Positions 55,425 through 63,960 of a stretch of 64,000 nt of DNA are shown here, in pieces. The stretch comes from CAZMNY01 sp964567745 (GTDB taxonomy: Bacteria > Planctomycetota > Planctomycetia > Pirellulales > Pirellulaceae): assembly GCA_964567745.1 (NCBI GenBank), contig CAZMNY010000002.1:186001-250000 (forward strand). The letters are read 5' to 3'. Each line of letters begins with the position of its first letter. Positions within the stretch are counted from its first letter, which is position 1. The notes beneath the pieces are model-generated. The model made no database searches. It was not told the DNA's origin and saw only the letters and a program-made list of their open reading frames with translations. Made by a program: the position numbers and the translations under genes.

Positions 55425-57203
55425 CTACGATTGCGAATCGTGGAAGGCGGCCTCAAGACAGGCCAAGGCGGTCGGCCCGTTAGCGCCGTCGACGACGACG
55501 TTAACTCGGACTTCGCTGGTGTTGATCATCTGGACGTTGATACCCGCGTCGGCCAATGATCGGAAGGTGCGAATGGCAACGCCGGTGTGGCTTCGTAAAC
55601 CGATCCCGGAGACAGTGAGCTTGGCGACCTCCGGACTATTGGCGACTCGCTTGCAGCCGAGCAACTCGCCGCGCGATTCTGCGATTTCCAGCGCCTTTTT
55701 GAGTTCGGCTCGCGGAACGGTGAAGGTTAGGTTGGTCTCGCCTTCGCGACCGTTATAGCTTTGGATAATCATATCGACAAATACTCCGCCATCCGCCACG
55801 CCGTGGAACACTTTGGCGGCGATGCCAGGCTCATCCGGCACACTCACAATCGTCACGCTGGCCTGGTTGCTGTCGAGCGAAATTGAATTGATCACCAGCT
55901 CTTCCATATCGACGCCACGGAGCCGAGTGATCACGTCGGCCGCGTCGGCCTGGACGCGTTCGGTCTTGCCCGGAGCGGCAGATGCTTGCGCGGGCGCGGC
56001 GCCGAGCTTGAATGCTTTGTGCACAGCTCGCAGCGTTGTCTGAGCTTGATCTCGGTGGATAAGCGCCGAAATCTTGATTTCACTGGTCGTGATCATTTGA
56101 ATGTTCACGCCCGCTTCCGAAAGTGCGCCGAACATCGACTCAGCGACGCCACGCTCGCGAGCCATCCCGGCGCCGACAACACTCACTTTGGAAACTTGCT
56201 CGTCAAACAGCACCTCGCCCGCTCCGAGCACGGCGACGGCTTTGCGAGCCGCTTCGAGCGTCACGCTCAACTCCTCCTTCGGAACGGTAAACGATATGTC
56301 CGCCCGTTCGTCCGAATCGTTTTGAACAATCATGTCGACGGTGACATTGCGGTCCGCGATTCGGGAAAAGACTTCCCAACTGGCGCCCGGTTCGTTGGGC
56401 ACGTCCGTCACTGTCACTCGCGCCTCGTCTCGAGTCAGCGCGCAGCCGCAAACGGGCCCGACGGAAGATTCGGCTTCATTAGCGATCAACGTTCCCGGCG
56501 AATCGGTCATGCTGTTACGAACTTGAATCGGCACGCCGAACTTTTTCGCGAACTCGATCGAACGGTTGTGCATGACCCCGGCGCCCAAACTCGCCAGTTC
56601 AAGCATCTCGTCGTAACTGATTCGATCAACACGCCGGGCCTCCGGCAAAATCCTCGGATCGGTCGTGTAGACGCCGTCGACATCGGTGTAGATCTCACAC
56701 GCATCGGCGCCCATCACGGCCGCCAGCGCCACAGCGGTGGTGTCGCTGCCGCCGCGACCCAAAGTCGTAATGTTGAAGTCTTCATCGATTCCTTGAAATC
56801 CGGCGGCGATGACGATGTTGCCGTCGTCCAGCAGTCGCCGCATCCGCTCGGTCGAGATCGACTTGATGCGAGCTTTGGTGTGAATGCTGTCGGTGCGAAT
56901 TCCGATCTGGGCACCAGTCAAACTAACGCCGCGATATCCGAGCGCATCGATGGCCATCGCCATAAGCGCGACACTGACTTGCTCGCCAGTCGTCAACAGC
57001 ATGTCCATCTCGCGGGCCGGCGGGTTGTCGCTGATCTCCGACGCTAATGAGACCAGCGTGTCCGTGTTCTTTCCCATCGCGCTGACCACCATCACCACTT
57101 GATGGCCTTCGTTTTGAGCTCGAATCGCCGTCCGCGCGGCGGCGAGAATCTTCTGACTGTCGGCGACGCTCGTGCCGCCGAACTTCTGCACGATAATGGA
57201 CAT
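55425..57203 (-). CDS. lysC: Aspartate kinase with four ACT domains
   Basis: This enzyme phosphorylates aspartate, the first step toward lysine, threonine and methionine. The protein has 592 aa. KFGGTSVAD and GRGGSDTTAVALAAVMGAD form the kinase domain. Two complete ACT pairs follow: RVTVTDVPNEPGASWEVFSRIADR with VGAGMARERGVAESMFGALSE, and a second with VTIVSVPDEPGIAAKVFHGVAD and VSGIGLRSHTGVAIRTFRSLAD. Most aspartate kinases have only two ACT domains; the four-domain form is known in cyanobacteria. Feedback control by lysine and/or threonine is likely. ATG 57203 (MSIIVQKFGGTSV) is preferred; the frame extends to 57260. hom and a PGM-like gene are upstream on the same strand. Confidence 0.95.
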   Translation of the reverse strand: MSIIVQKFGGTSVADSQKILAAARTAIRAQNEGHQVVMVVSAMGKNTDTLVSLASEISDNPPAREMDMLLTTGEQVSVALMAMAIDALGYRGVSLTGAQIGIRTDSIHTKARIKSISTERMRRLLDDGNIVIAAGFQGIDEDFNITTLGRGGSDTTAVALAAVMGADACEIYTDVDGVYTTDPRILPEARRVDRISYDEMLELASLGAGVMHNRSIEFAKKFGVPIQVRNSMTDSPGTLIANEAESSVGPVCGCALTRDEARVTVTDVPNEPGASWEVFSRIADRNVTVDMIVQNDSDERADISFTVPKEELSVTLEAARKAVAVLGAGEVLFDEQVSKVSVVGAGMARERGVAESMFGALSEAGVNIQMITTSEIKISALIHRDQAQTTLRAVHKAFKLGAAPAQASAAPGKTERVQADAADVITRLRGVDMEELVINSISLDSNQASVTIVSVPDEPGIAAKVFHGVADGGVFVDMIIQSYNGREGETNLTFTVPRAELKKALEIAESRGELLGCKRVANSPEVAKLTVSGIGLRSHTGVAIRTFRSLADAGINVQMINTSEVRVNVVVDGANGPTALACLEAAFHDSQS

Positions 57204-57464
57204 GGTTTGTGTTGCTAGTTTTCGAGTAGCGAAAGTCATGTTTGCAAGGTCGCAAACCAAACGACTCAGACCCTCGCATCGACCGGTTGATCAGTGCGTG
57301 ACCCGAGAATTTGAATTCGATTGGACGGTTCGCGACAATGAGCCGCGAAATGTGTTGAACGCAATGCTGCAGCCGCGGTCGATTTGGTCGACTCAACCAT
57401 CGGTCCGCAAACGCTGATTCACGGTTCGGGCGTCAACTGACGACGCGTCAACTGACGACGGGTC

Positions 57465-58670
57465 CTAGCTCCCGATGAACTGGCTCATCAATCGCCAACC
57501 CTCATCGAAGGCGGAAACAGATTGAGCAGCGACAACTTCGTCGTATTGTTGCCCGCTGTCGGGTTCCAGGCCGGTTCCGCACATTGCCCAAGGGACGGGT
57601 CCATGACTATGCGTCTTGGTGCGGATCGGGGTTGGGTGGTCTGGCGAGACGAGCAACCGGTAGTGGCCATGTTTGCTTAGCGCCTCATGAAGCGGTCCCA
57701 CAATCTTATCATCGATTGCTTCCAGCGCCTGCACCTTGGCGGCGGCATCGCCCTCATGCGACGCTTCGTCCGGAGCCTCGACATGAACGCAAATCAAGTC
57801 GGTCTCGTCCAGAGCATCGATGGCGCAACGTCCTTTCGACGCATAATCTGTGTCGGTGTACCCAGTAGCGCCCGGCGCTTCGATGCGATCCCAACCGATC
57901 AGAGCGGCAATGCCTCGTAACAGGTCGACCGCAGTAATCATCTTGCCGCGAACATTGTGGCGAGCCTCGAACGACTGCAGCTCGGGCGTTTTCCCTAAAC
58001 CCCAAAGCCAAATATTCGACGCCGGGCGTTTTCCTTCGGCGATGCGTTTCAAGTTGACCGGGTGTTCCGCGAACAACGCTACACTTCGGCTCATCAAGTC
58101 GTTCAGCAGATCGCTACCCGGCCCCCGAGGGAAGTCGTCGACGATTGACTTATCCGTTAAGTCGTGCGGCGGAGTCGTGATGGTGTCTCGCGAAAACGGA
58201 GGCTCGGCGCCTTCCCCGCCCCGATAGATCAGCAGATTGCGATAACTGACGCCCGGTACGAACTCCCATCGTCCGGAGGCGAGCGACTGTTGCGCCGCAT
58301 CGAGCAACTCAACCGCTTCCTCGCTCGAGATGTGGCCAGCCGTAAAGTCTTGCATCAACTGATCCGCAACCGTGACGAGATTGCACCGAACGGCCCAGTC
58401 ATGCGGCCCAAGCTCGATGCCCTGAGCAGCCGATTCCAAGGGCGCTCGACCGCTAAAATGCACGTTGGGGTCGTAGCCAAGCAAGCTCATGTTGGCCACG
58501 GCCGAACCCGCCGGCAAATGAGCTGGAACATTGTTCGCTCGACCAATCTGCCCCTCCGCCGCGACGCGATCCATGTGAGGCGTCCTCGCCGCTTGCAATG
58601 GCGTTTGGCCTTCGAGCGAATCTTGTGGTTCGTCAGCGCAGCCGTCAGGAATCACGATCGCGTATTTCAT
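57465..58670 (-). CDS. apgM: Archaeal-type phosphoglycerate-mutase-like protein, probable homoserine kinase substitute
   Basis: This 401-aa member of the alkaline-phosphatase superfamily is related to cofactor-independent phosphoglycerate mutase of the archaeal type. MKYAIVIPDGCADEPQDSLEGQTPLQAARTPHMD, PAGSAVANMSLLGYDP with the catalytic Ser region, FSGRAPLESAAQGIEL and VSPDHPTPIRTKTHSHGPVPW hold the metal ligands. A subfamily of these was proposed to be a homoserine kinase in genomes without ThrB. Here it sits between hom (28 bp gap) and lysC on one strand, exactly where a homoserine kinase is expected, which favours that role. A glycolytic mutase remains possible. The sequence alone does not decide. 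Confidence 0.86.
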   Translation of the reverse strand: MKYAIVIPDGCADEPQDSLEGQTPLQAARTPHMDRVAAEGQIGRANNVPAHLPAGSAVANMSLLGYDPNVHFSGRAPLESAAQGIELGPHDWAVRCNLVTVADQLMQDFTAGHISSEEAVELLDAAQQSLASGRWEFVPGVSYRNLLIYRGGEGAEPPFSRDTITTPPHDLTDKSIVDDFPRGPGSDLLNDLMSRSVALFAEHPVNLKRIAEGKRPASNIWLWGLGKTPELQSFEARHNVRGKMITAVDLLRGIAALIGWDRIEAPGATGYTDTDYASKGRCAIDALDETDLICVHVEAPDEASHEGDAAAKVQALEAIDDKIVGPLHEALSKHGHYRLLVSPDHPTPIRTKTHSHGPVPWAMCGTGLEPDSGQQYDEVVAAQSVSAFDEGWRLMSQFIGS

Positions 58671-58698
58671 TTCGAATCAGTCACCGCGTGGAATTTCG

Positions 58699-60006
58699 TC
58701 AGTCCAAAACTCGCATCCGAATGCTTGCCGCCTTCACATCGCCCGACGCGTCGATCCGCTTAATCGCCTCATCCATCGCGCCGACGTTCGCTCCGTAGGT
58801 CATGATCACCAGCGGAAGCGTATGCTCGTCCTCGTCATCCGGCGTCGGCTCGTGCTGCATCACCGAAGAAATCGAAATCCCCTGCTCGCCAAGTATTCCG
58901 CTTATGCGAGAAAGCACGCCTGGGCAATCGTTGACCATGAATCGCAAATAGAATCGGCACACCGACCGATGCGGCTCGCGCATCGACATCGCGGCCGGGC
59001 GGTCGCCCCACAATTGAAGCGAACTGAATGTAATCTGGGATCGACCCACAACCGAGTCGATAATGTCGCTCATGACGGCGGACGCCGTCGGCTCTCTTCC
59101 CGCCCCCTGCCCTCTGAAAAAGACAGGCCCCACGTAATCGCCCTCAACGCTGATCGCGTTGAACGCGTCGCGGACATCGGCCAACGGGCGCCCATGGCGA
59201 ACTAATGTGGGCGAGACGCTCAAGTCCAACTGATCGCCGTGGACTTCCGCCCGCGCGAGAAGCCGGATACGAAATCCCATTTCCTTGGCGAAAGCCATGT
59301 CGGCGGTCTCGAGCCGGTCGATGCCGTCGGTCGGGATGTCCTCCCAATCGACACTGACGCCAAAAGCCAATTGGGCGAGGATCGACAGCTTCTGAACTGT
59401 ATCGACGCCGTTAACGTCCATCGTGGGATCCGCCTCGGCATAGCCGAGGTATTGGGCGTCCCGAACGGCGACCTGATAGTCGGCGCCACGTTCCATCTTG
59501 GTGATAATGTAGTTGCAAGTGCCGTTGAGGATGCCGATAAGCGATTGAATACGATTGCCGGCCAAGCTCTGACCCAACGACGTGATTATCGGGATTCCGC
59601 CGGCGACCGACGCTTCGTAGGCAATCGATCTTCCGAGGCCCCGCGCACAGTCGAACATCTGTTTACCGTGCGAAGCCAGCAGCGCTTTGTTCGCCGTCAC
59701 CACGTCTTTGCCGCTCGAAAGCAACTGAGTCATGATTTCGCGTGCCGTGTCAACTCCACCGACAAGTTGAGCGACGACGGTGATCGAATCGTCCTTGAGC
59801 ACATCGTCCAAGTTATCTGTCAAGACGCCGGCCGGAAGCGTGATATCCCGAGCCTTGTCGACATCGCGAACGACCACTTTTGCCAGCTCGATTTGCCGCC
59901 CGGAGCGGCATAGCAATCGGTCGCTATCCTCGAGCAATATCTGAGCGACGCCAGTTCCGACGGTCCCCAGGCCAATCAGTGCGATTCGCACCTTACCGTC
60001 GTCCAT
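58699..60006 (-). CDS. hom: Homoserine dehydrogenase with C-terminal ACT domain
   Basis: The enzyme reduces aspartate semialdehyde to homoserine. It has 435 aa: the NAD(P) motif IALIGLGTVGTGVAQIL at the N-terminus, VVTANKALLA, the catalytic-domain GGIPIITSLGQSLAGNRI and GILNGTCNYIITKM with AEADPTMDVNGVD, and an ACT domain near the end (YLRFMVNDCPGVLSRISGILGEQGISISSVMQ). The ACT suggests threonine feedback. It heads a cluster with the PGM-like gene and lysC. ATG 60006. The region upstream is 385 bp and divergent from the M42 peptidase gene. Confidence 0.96.
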   Translation of the reverse strand: MDDGKVRIALIGLGTVGTGVAQILLEDSDRLLCRSGRQIELAKVVVRDVDKARDITLPAGVLTDNLDDVLKDDSITVVAQLVGGVDTAREIMTQLLSSGKDVVTANKALLASHGKQMFDCARGLGRSIAYEASVAGGIPIITSLGQSLAGNRIQSLIGILNGTCNYIITKMERGADYQVAVRDAQYLGYAEADPTMDVNGVDTVQKLSILAQLAFGVSVDWEDIPTDGIDRLETADMAFAKEMGFRIRLLARAEVHGDQLDLSVSPTLVRHGRPLADVRDAFNAISVEGDYVGPVFFRGQGAGREPTASAVMSDIIDSVVGRSQITFSSLQLWGDRPAAMSMREPHRSVCRFYLRFMVNDCPGVLSRISGILGEQGISISSVMQHEPTPDDEDEHTLPLVIMTYGANVGAMDEAIKRIDASGDVKAASIRMRVLD

Positions 60007-60391
60007 ACGAGTTCACCAAAGGGTCCGATAGAAGGCAGCGGCAGCGAATGTTGCGCGGGATGGAGAATGAATGGGCCAGTAAATGGCCGCATCACAGCAG
60101 CCAGCGCGGCGGAAATCAAGTTCAGCGAGATTTCGGGGCTGCGAGGGAAATACTTCACTTTCCCGCGTGTTCAACGCCAACACTCGCCGCACCAACATCG
60201 CTTGCCATCGTAGGTTCGAGCCCAACAATTCGTCAAGGCTACGACAATCGCTGCCCCAACCGGCGGCTTTGCTCGTTGGCGCCGATCCGACATACTGTGG
60301 TCTCTCGTATCCGGACGAGCTCGCCTCACGCGTTGCCCGTGGCGATCTAGCCATCAAGACCGCCGCTTTATCCACAAAGGACCTACTCACA
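60007..60391. other. Divergent intergenic region between hom and the M42 peptidase
   Basis: These 385 bp contain long open frames on both strands, but their translations are Arg/Ser-rich and not protein-like. I looked for a leader peptide and terminator before hom like those of cimA and did not find them. Promoters for both genes must lie here. Confidence 0.4.
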
Positions 60392-61456
60392 GTGGACAAT
60401 ACATCGCTCGACTTTCTCAAAGCGCTTTTGGAATGCCCGAGCCCTTCCGGCTACGAGAGCCGCATTCAGAGGATTGTTCGCGACTATGCGAAGGGTTTCG
60501 CTGACGAGATCGAAACCGATGTGCACGGCAACGTTCGCGTGGGCAAGAACGTCGGAGCTGTTAACCGAGTCATGTTGGCCGGTCATTGCGACCAAATCGG
60601 CATGCTTGTCTCGCATATCGATGACGATGGCTTCGTCTACGCTCAAACGATTGGTGGCTGGGACCCGCAGCAACTGATTGGCCAGCGGATGGTCATTTGG
60701 GCGGACGACGGACCATTGGATGCCGTTATCTCGAGGAAACCGATTCACCTGTTGACTGATTCGGAACGAAAACAAGTCGTTCAGCTTCAAGATATGTGGC
60801 TCGATATCGGTGCCAAAGACCGCGCCGAATCCGCATCGCTGATCAATGTCGGCGATCCGGTCACGTTGGAGCTGGGATTCCAGCCGATGCGAAATAATCT
60901 GGCCAACGCGCCGGGAATGGACAACAAGACCGGTGTCTGGGTCGTCATGGAGGCGATTCGCCGAGCTTCACAATCGTCGCTGAATTGGGCCGTTTATTCC
61001 GTGTCCACGGTTCAAGAAGAGATTGGCCTTCGAGGTGCCAAGACTGCTGCCTATGCGATCGATCCTCACGTCGGCATCGCTGTCGACGTGACTCACGCCA
61101 CCGACTGCCCGTCGATCGACAAACGGCAACAAGGAGACATTGCGTTAGGCAAAGGGCCAGTCATCTTTCGAGGGCCGAACATCAATCCGGTTGTGGCTGA
61201 CCGCCTGAGGCGAACCGGCAAAGCGGAAGATACGCCGTTCCAACTTTCCGCGATTGGCCGAGCGACGCCGAACGATGCCAACCCCTTGCAAGTATCACGA
61301 TCTGGTGTGGCGACGGGACTCTTGGCGATCCCAAATCGTTACATGCACAGCGCCGTCGAGACGATATCGCTTGACGATTTAGACAACGCAGCTCAGCTTC
61401 TCGCTGATTTCCTATGCGGGCTGGAGCCGCAAGAGGACTTTCGTCCCCTCTCTTAG
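60392..61456 (+). CDS. M42-family metallopeptidase (aminopeptidase/endoglucanase-annotated type)
   Basis: M42 enzymes are large self-compartmentalising aminopeptidases with two metals. The 354-aa protein has LLECPSPSGYESRIQRIV at the N-terminus, AGHCDQIGMLVSHID, GMDNKTGVWVVMEAI with the bridging Asp, TVQEEIGLRGA with the catalytic Glu pair, VDVTHATDCP and MHSAVETISLDDL with the last His ligand. GTG 60392 (VDNTSLDFLKALLECPSPSGYE) gives the normal length and has AAAGGA ten bases upstream; the open frame reaches 60083 but the extra part is not protein-like. The nearest cellular role is peptide turnover in the cytoplasm. Confidence 0.92.
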   Translation: MDNTSLDFLKALLECPSPSGYESRIQRIVRDYAKGFADEIETDVHGNVRVGKNVGAVNRVMLAGHCDQIGMLVSHIDDDGFVYAQTIGGWDPQQLIGQRMVIWADDGPLDAVISRKPIHLLTDSERKQVVQLQDMWLDIGAKDRAESASLINVGDPVTLELGFQPMRNNLANAPGMDNKTGVWVVMEAIRRASQSSLNWAVYSVSTVQEEIGLRGAKTAAYAIDPHVGIAVDVTHATDCPSIDKRQQGDIALGKGPVIFRGPNINPVVADRLRRTGKAEDTPFQLSAIGRATPNDANPLQVSRSGVATGLLAIPNRYMHSAVETISLDDLDNAAQLLADFLCGLEPQEDFRPLS

Positions 61457-61634
61457 TTCCAGGACGTGACAGAGCCCGAGATTCGCGTAACGCGACAGGC
61501 TGACACCGCTCCATGCGACGCTGCCAAATTGGCGTACCGCCACCTCGCTGAGCGGCATAGCAATCGAGATGAGGCCGTGTCGATTCGCTATAAGTAATTA
61601 TCACAAAATGACTTAGAGGACATGACACCTCAAT

Positions 61635-61650
61635 TGGCACAGGGGTTGCT
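61635..61650 (+). promoter_or_regulatory. Sigma-54 (RpoN) type -24/-12 promoter upstream of groEL
   Basis: TTGGCACAGGGGTTGCT matches the sigma-54 consensus TGGCACG-N4-TTGCW at 11 of 12 fixed positions. GG at 61636-61637 and GC at 61648-61649 are separated by exactly ten bases. Transcription would start near 61661, about 140 nt before the groEL start. No sigma-70 pair or CIRCE inverted repeat was found in the same interval. Confidence 0.68.
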
Positions 61651-61692
61651 TTAGATTGGGCTCAACTTGGCCTGGCTGCCACAAGGTGCGCT

Positions 61693-61750
61693 CGCCCTGC
61701 CTCGAGATTGCAAAAACGAATGAAGCGGCCCGCTTTGCTCAGGCAGGGCG
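61693..61750 (+). other. Long-range stem in the groEL 5' untranslated region
   Basis: CGCCCTGCCT (61693-61702) and AGGCAGGGCG (61741-61750) are perfectly complementary over 10 bp, with a 38-nt loop. It lies inside the predicted leader and upstream of the ribosome site (GGAGG at 61786-61790). It is not followed by a T-run, so termination is unlikely; an mRNA-structural role is possible. Confidence 0.55.
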
Positions 61751-61799
61751 GAGACCGATTCCGATTCACGAAATCGTCAACAACTGGAGGAATTCCGAC

Positions 61800-63527
61800 G
61801 TGGCGAAACAAATGGTCTTTGATGACGATGCTCGACAGCCTCTTCTGGACGGCGTGTCAAAGTTGGCGAGAGCCGTACGCAGCACCCTGGGACCTCGCGG
61901 CCGCAACGCGGTTTTGGACAAGGGTTGGGGTTCACCCAAAGTGACAAAAGACGGTGTAACCGTTGCCGAAGAGATCGAATTGGATGACCCGTTCGAGAAT
62001 CTCGGCGCCCAATTGGTCAAAGAAGCGGCGAGCAAAACAAACGAGGTGGCCGGCGACGGCACCACGACCGCTACGATCATGTCGGAAGCCATTTTTCGCG
62101 AAGGCCTGAAGATGATCGCCGCCGGGGCCGATCCCATGGCTCTCTCTCGTGGAATTCAAAAGGCCGTGGAAGTCGTCGCTAAAGAAATCGCGAAACACTC
62201 GACGCCGATTGACGAAAAGAACAAGAAAGAAATTCAGCAAGTCGCGACGATCGCGGGCAACAATGACCCTGAGATCGGCCGTGTCTTGGCGGAAGCGTTC
62301 GTCAAGGTTGGCAAGAACGGCGTGATCACGGTCGAAGAAGGCCGCGGCAACAACACGACCGTCGACATCGTCGAAGGAATGCAGTTCGATCGCGGATTCC
62401 TTTCCCCGCACTTTGTCACCGATCAAGACAACGTGGTCGTGGAACTCGACAACTGCCAGATTTTGTTGTTCGAAGAAAAGATTTCGGCCAACAAGAAACT
62501 GATTCCGTTGCTCGAGGCCATTAGCAAAGCGAAGAAGCCTTTGCTGATCATCGCCGAAGACGTCGAAGCCGAAGCCTTGGCCACGCTCGTCGTCAACAAG
62601 ATGCGAGGCATCTTGAGCGTTTGTGCCGTTAAGGCGCCGGGCTACGGCGATCGTCGCAAAGCGATCATGAACGACCTCGGAGTGTTGACAGCGGGCACGC
62701 CTATCTTCAAGGACCTTGGCATCGAACTTGAAAGCGTCAAGCTTTCCGACTTGGGTTCGGCCAAGAAGGTCAGGATCACATCGGAAGAGACGATCATTGT
62801 CGGCGGTGCCGGCAAGAAAGCCGAAATCGAAGGCCGAGCGGCTCAGATTCGCGCCGAGATCGAAGTCACCGACAGCGAATACGACCGCGAAAAACTTCAA
62901 GAGCGTTTAGCGAAAATCGCCGGCGGCGTGGCCCAAATCAACTGTGGCGCCGCGACCGAGACGGAAATGAAGGAACGCAAGGCGCTTTTGGAAGACGCCA
63001 AAGCAGCCACCCAGGCCGCTTTGGAAGAAGGCATCGTTCCGGGCGGCGGAGTTGCTCTGCTTCGTTCGCAAAAGAACATCGAAAAGCTGAAGAAGTCGCT
63101 TGAAGGCGACGAGGCGTTGGGCGTTCAGATTATCTCCAACGTGCTCGAATGCCCCTTGCGAGCGATTGCCAATAACGCCGGAAAAGACGGCGCGGTTGTG
63201 GTCAACCGAGTTCGTCGACTCAAAGGCAAGACCGAAGGCTACAACGCGGACAAAGACACTTACGGCGACATCGTCAAAGACGGCGTCATCGATCCCGCTA
63301 AAGTCGTTCGCGCGGCGCTGCAAAACGCGGCCAGCGTCGCCTCGCTGCTACTCACCACCGAATCTCTGATCACCGAGATTCCCGAGGAAGCCGAAGACGA
63401 TGACCACGATCATCACGATCATGGCATGGGCGGCGGCATGGGTGACATGGGAATGGGCGGCGGCATGCCGGGCATGGGCGGAATGGGCGGAATGCCTGGA
63501 ATGGGCGGAATGCCTGGGATGATGTAA
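61800..63527 (+). CDS. groL: Chaperonin GroEL with a His- and Gly/Met-rich tail
   Basis: GroEL folds proteins in an ATP-driven double ring. The 575-aa protein has RSTLGPRGRNAVLDKGWGSPKVTKDGVTVA, AGDGTTTATI with the nucleotide Asp, KAPGYGDRR, GGGVALLR and typical length in the core. The C-terminal tail is extended: DDDHDHHDHG, then a long GGM repeat (GMGGGMGDMGMGGGMPGMGG). The His block could bind metal. The GTG at 61800 (VAKQMVFDDDARQ) has GGAGG nine bases upstream. groES follows after 64 bp and a second groEL after that. Confidence 0.97.
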   Translation: MAKQMVFDDDARQPLLDGVSKLARAVRSTLGPRGRNAVLDKGWGSPKVTKDGVTVAEEIELDDPFENLGAQLVKEAASKTNEVAGDGTTTATIMSEAIFREGLKMIAAGADPMALSRGIQKAVEVVAKEIAKHSTPIDEKNKKEIQQVATIAGNNDPEIGRVLAEAFVKVGKNGVITVEEGRGNNTTVDIVEGMQFDRGFLSPHFVTDQDNVVVELDNCQILLFEEKISANKKLIPLLEAISKAKKPLLIIAEDVEAEALATLVVNKMRGILSVCAVKAPGYGDRRKAIMNDLGVLTAGTPIFKDLGIELESVKLSDLGSAKKVRITSEETIIVGGAGKKAEIEGRAAQIRAEIEVTDSEYDREKLQERLAKIAGGVAQINCGAATETEMKERKALLEDAKAATQAALEEGIVPGGGVALLRSQKNIEKLKKSLEGDEALGVQIISNVLECPLRAIANNAGKDGAVVVNRVRRLKGKTEGYNADKDTYGDIVKDGVIDPAKVVRAALQNAASVASLLLTTESLITEIPEEAEDDDHDHHDHGMGGGMGDMGMGGGMPGMGGMGGMPGMGGMPGMM

Positions 63528-63591
63528 TCCGCTGTTCGGCAGCAAAGACTTTCATAACAAACAAAACAGACGAACACATAAGGACTAAACG

Positions 63592-63891
63592 ATGGCCAAA
63601 GTCAAGATTCGCCCACTGGATGACCGAGTAGTCGTTGAACCGAGCGAAGCTGAAGAAACCACTGCAGGTGGAATCGTTCTCCCCGACGCGGCACAAGAGA
63701 AACCGCAACAGGGCAAGATTGTCGCCGTCGGCCCCGGCCGATTGCTGGACAACGGTCAGCGAGGCGACTTGAGCGTTGCAGTCGGCGACACGGTGATCTT
63801 CGGCAAGTATGGCGGCACAGATATTGAAATCGACAACAAGGACGTGAAAATCCTTCGCGAGAGCGACATCCTCGCCAAAGTGCTCGACTAG
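63592..63891 (+). CDS. groS: Co-chaperonin GroES
   Basis: The 99-aa protein shows the whole GroES fold pattern: KIRPLDDRVVVEPSEAEE, TAGGIVLPDAAQEKPQQGKIVAVGPG as the mobile loop and base, and GDTVIFGKYGGTDIEI. The ATG has AAGGA seven bases upstream. It caps the GroEL ring. Its position between two groEL genes, rather than in front of one, is the notable point. Confidence 0.97.
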   Translation: MAKVKIRPLDDRVVVEPSEAEETTAGGIVLPDAAQEKPQQGKIVAVGPGRLLDNGQRGDLSVAVGDTVIFGKYGGTDIEIDNKDVKILRESDILAKVLD

Positions 63892-63960
63892 TCAATTCGA
63901 GCTCTCGTTTTGTCGTCTCAGTCGTAATTTCCCAGTCAAATCAAGTAGAAGGCCAATACC

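Noticed and set aside
60083..60391. N-terminal extension of the M42 peptidase frame
   Set aside because: Arg/Ser/Pro-rich and unlike any M42 start; GTG 60392 with AAAGGA gives the normal family length.
61457..61799. CIRCE (HrcA operator) upstream of groEL
   Set aside because: No TTAGCACTC-N9-GAGTGCTAA inverted repeat or close variant was seen.
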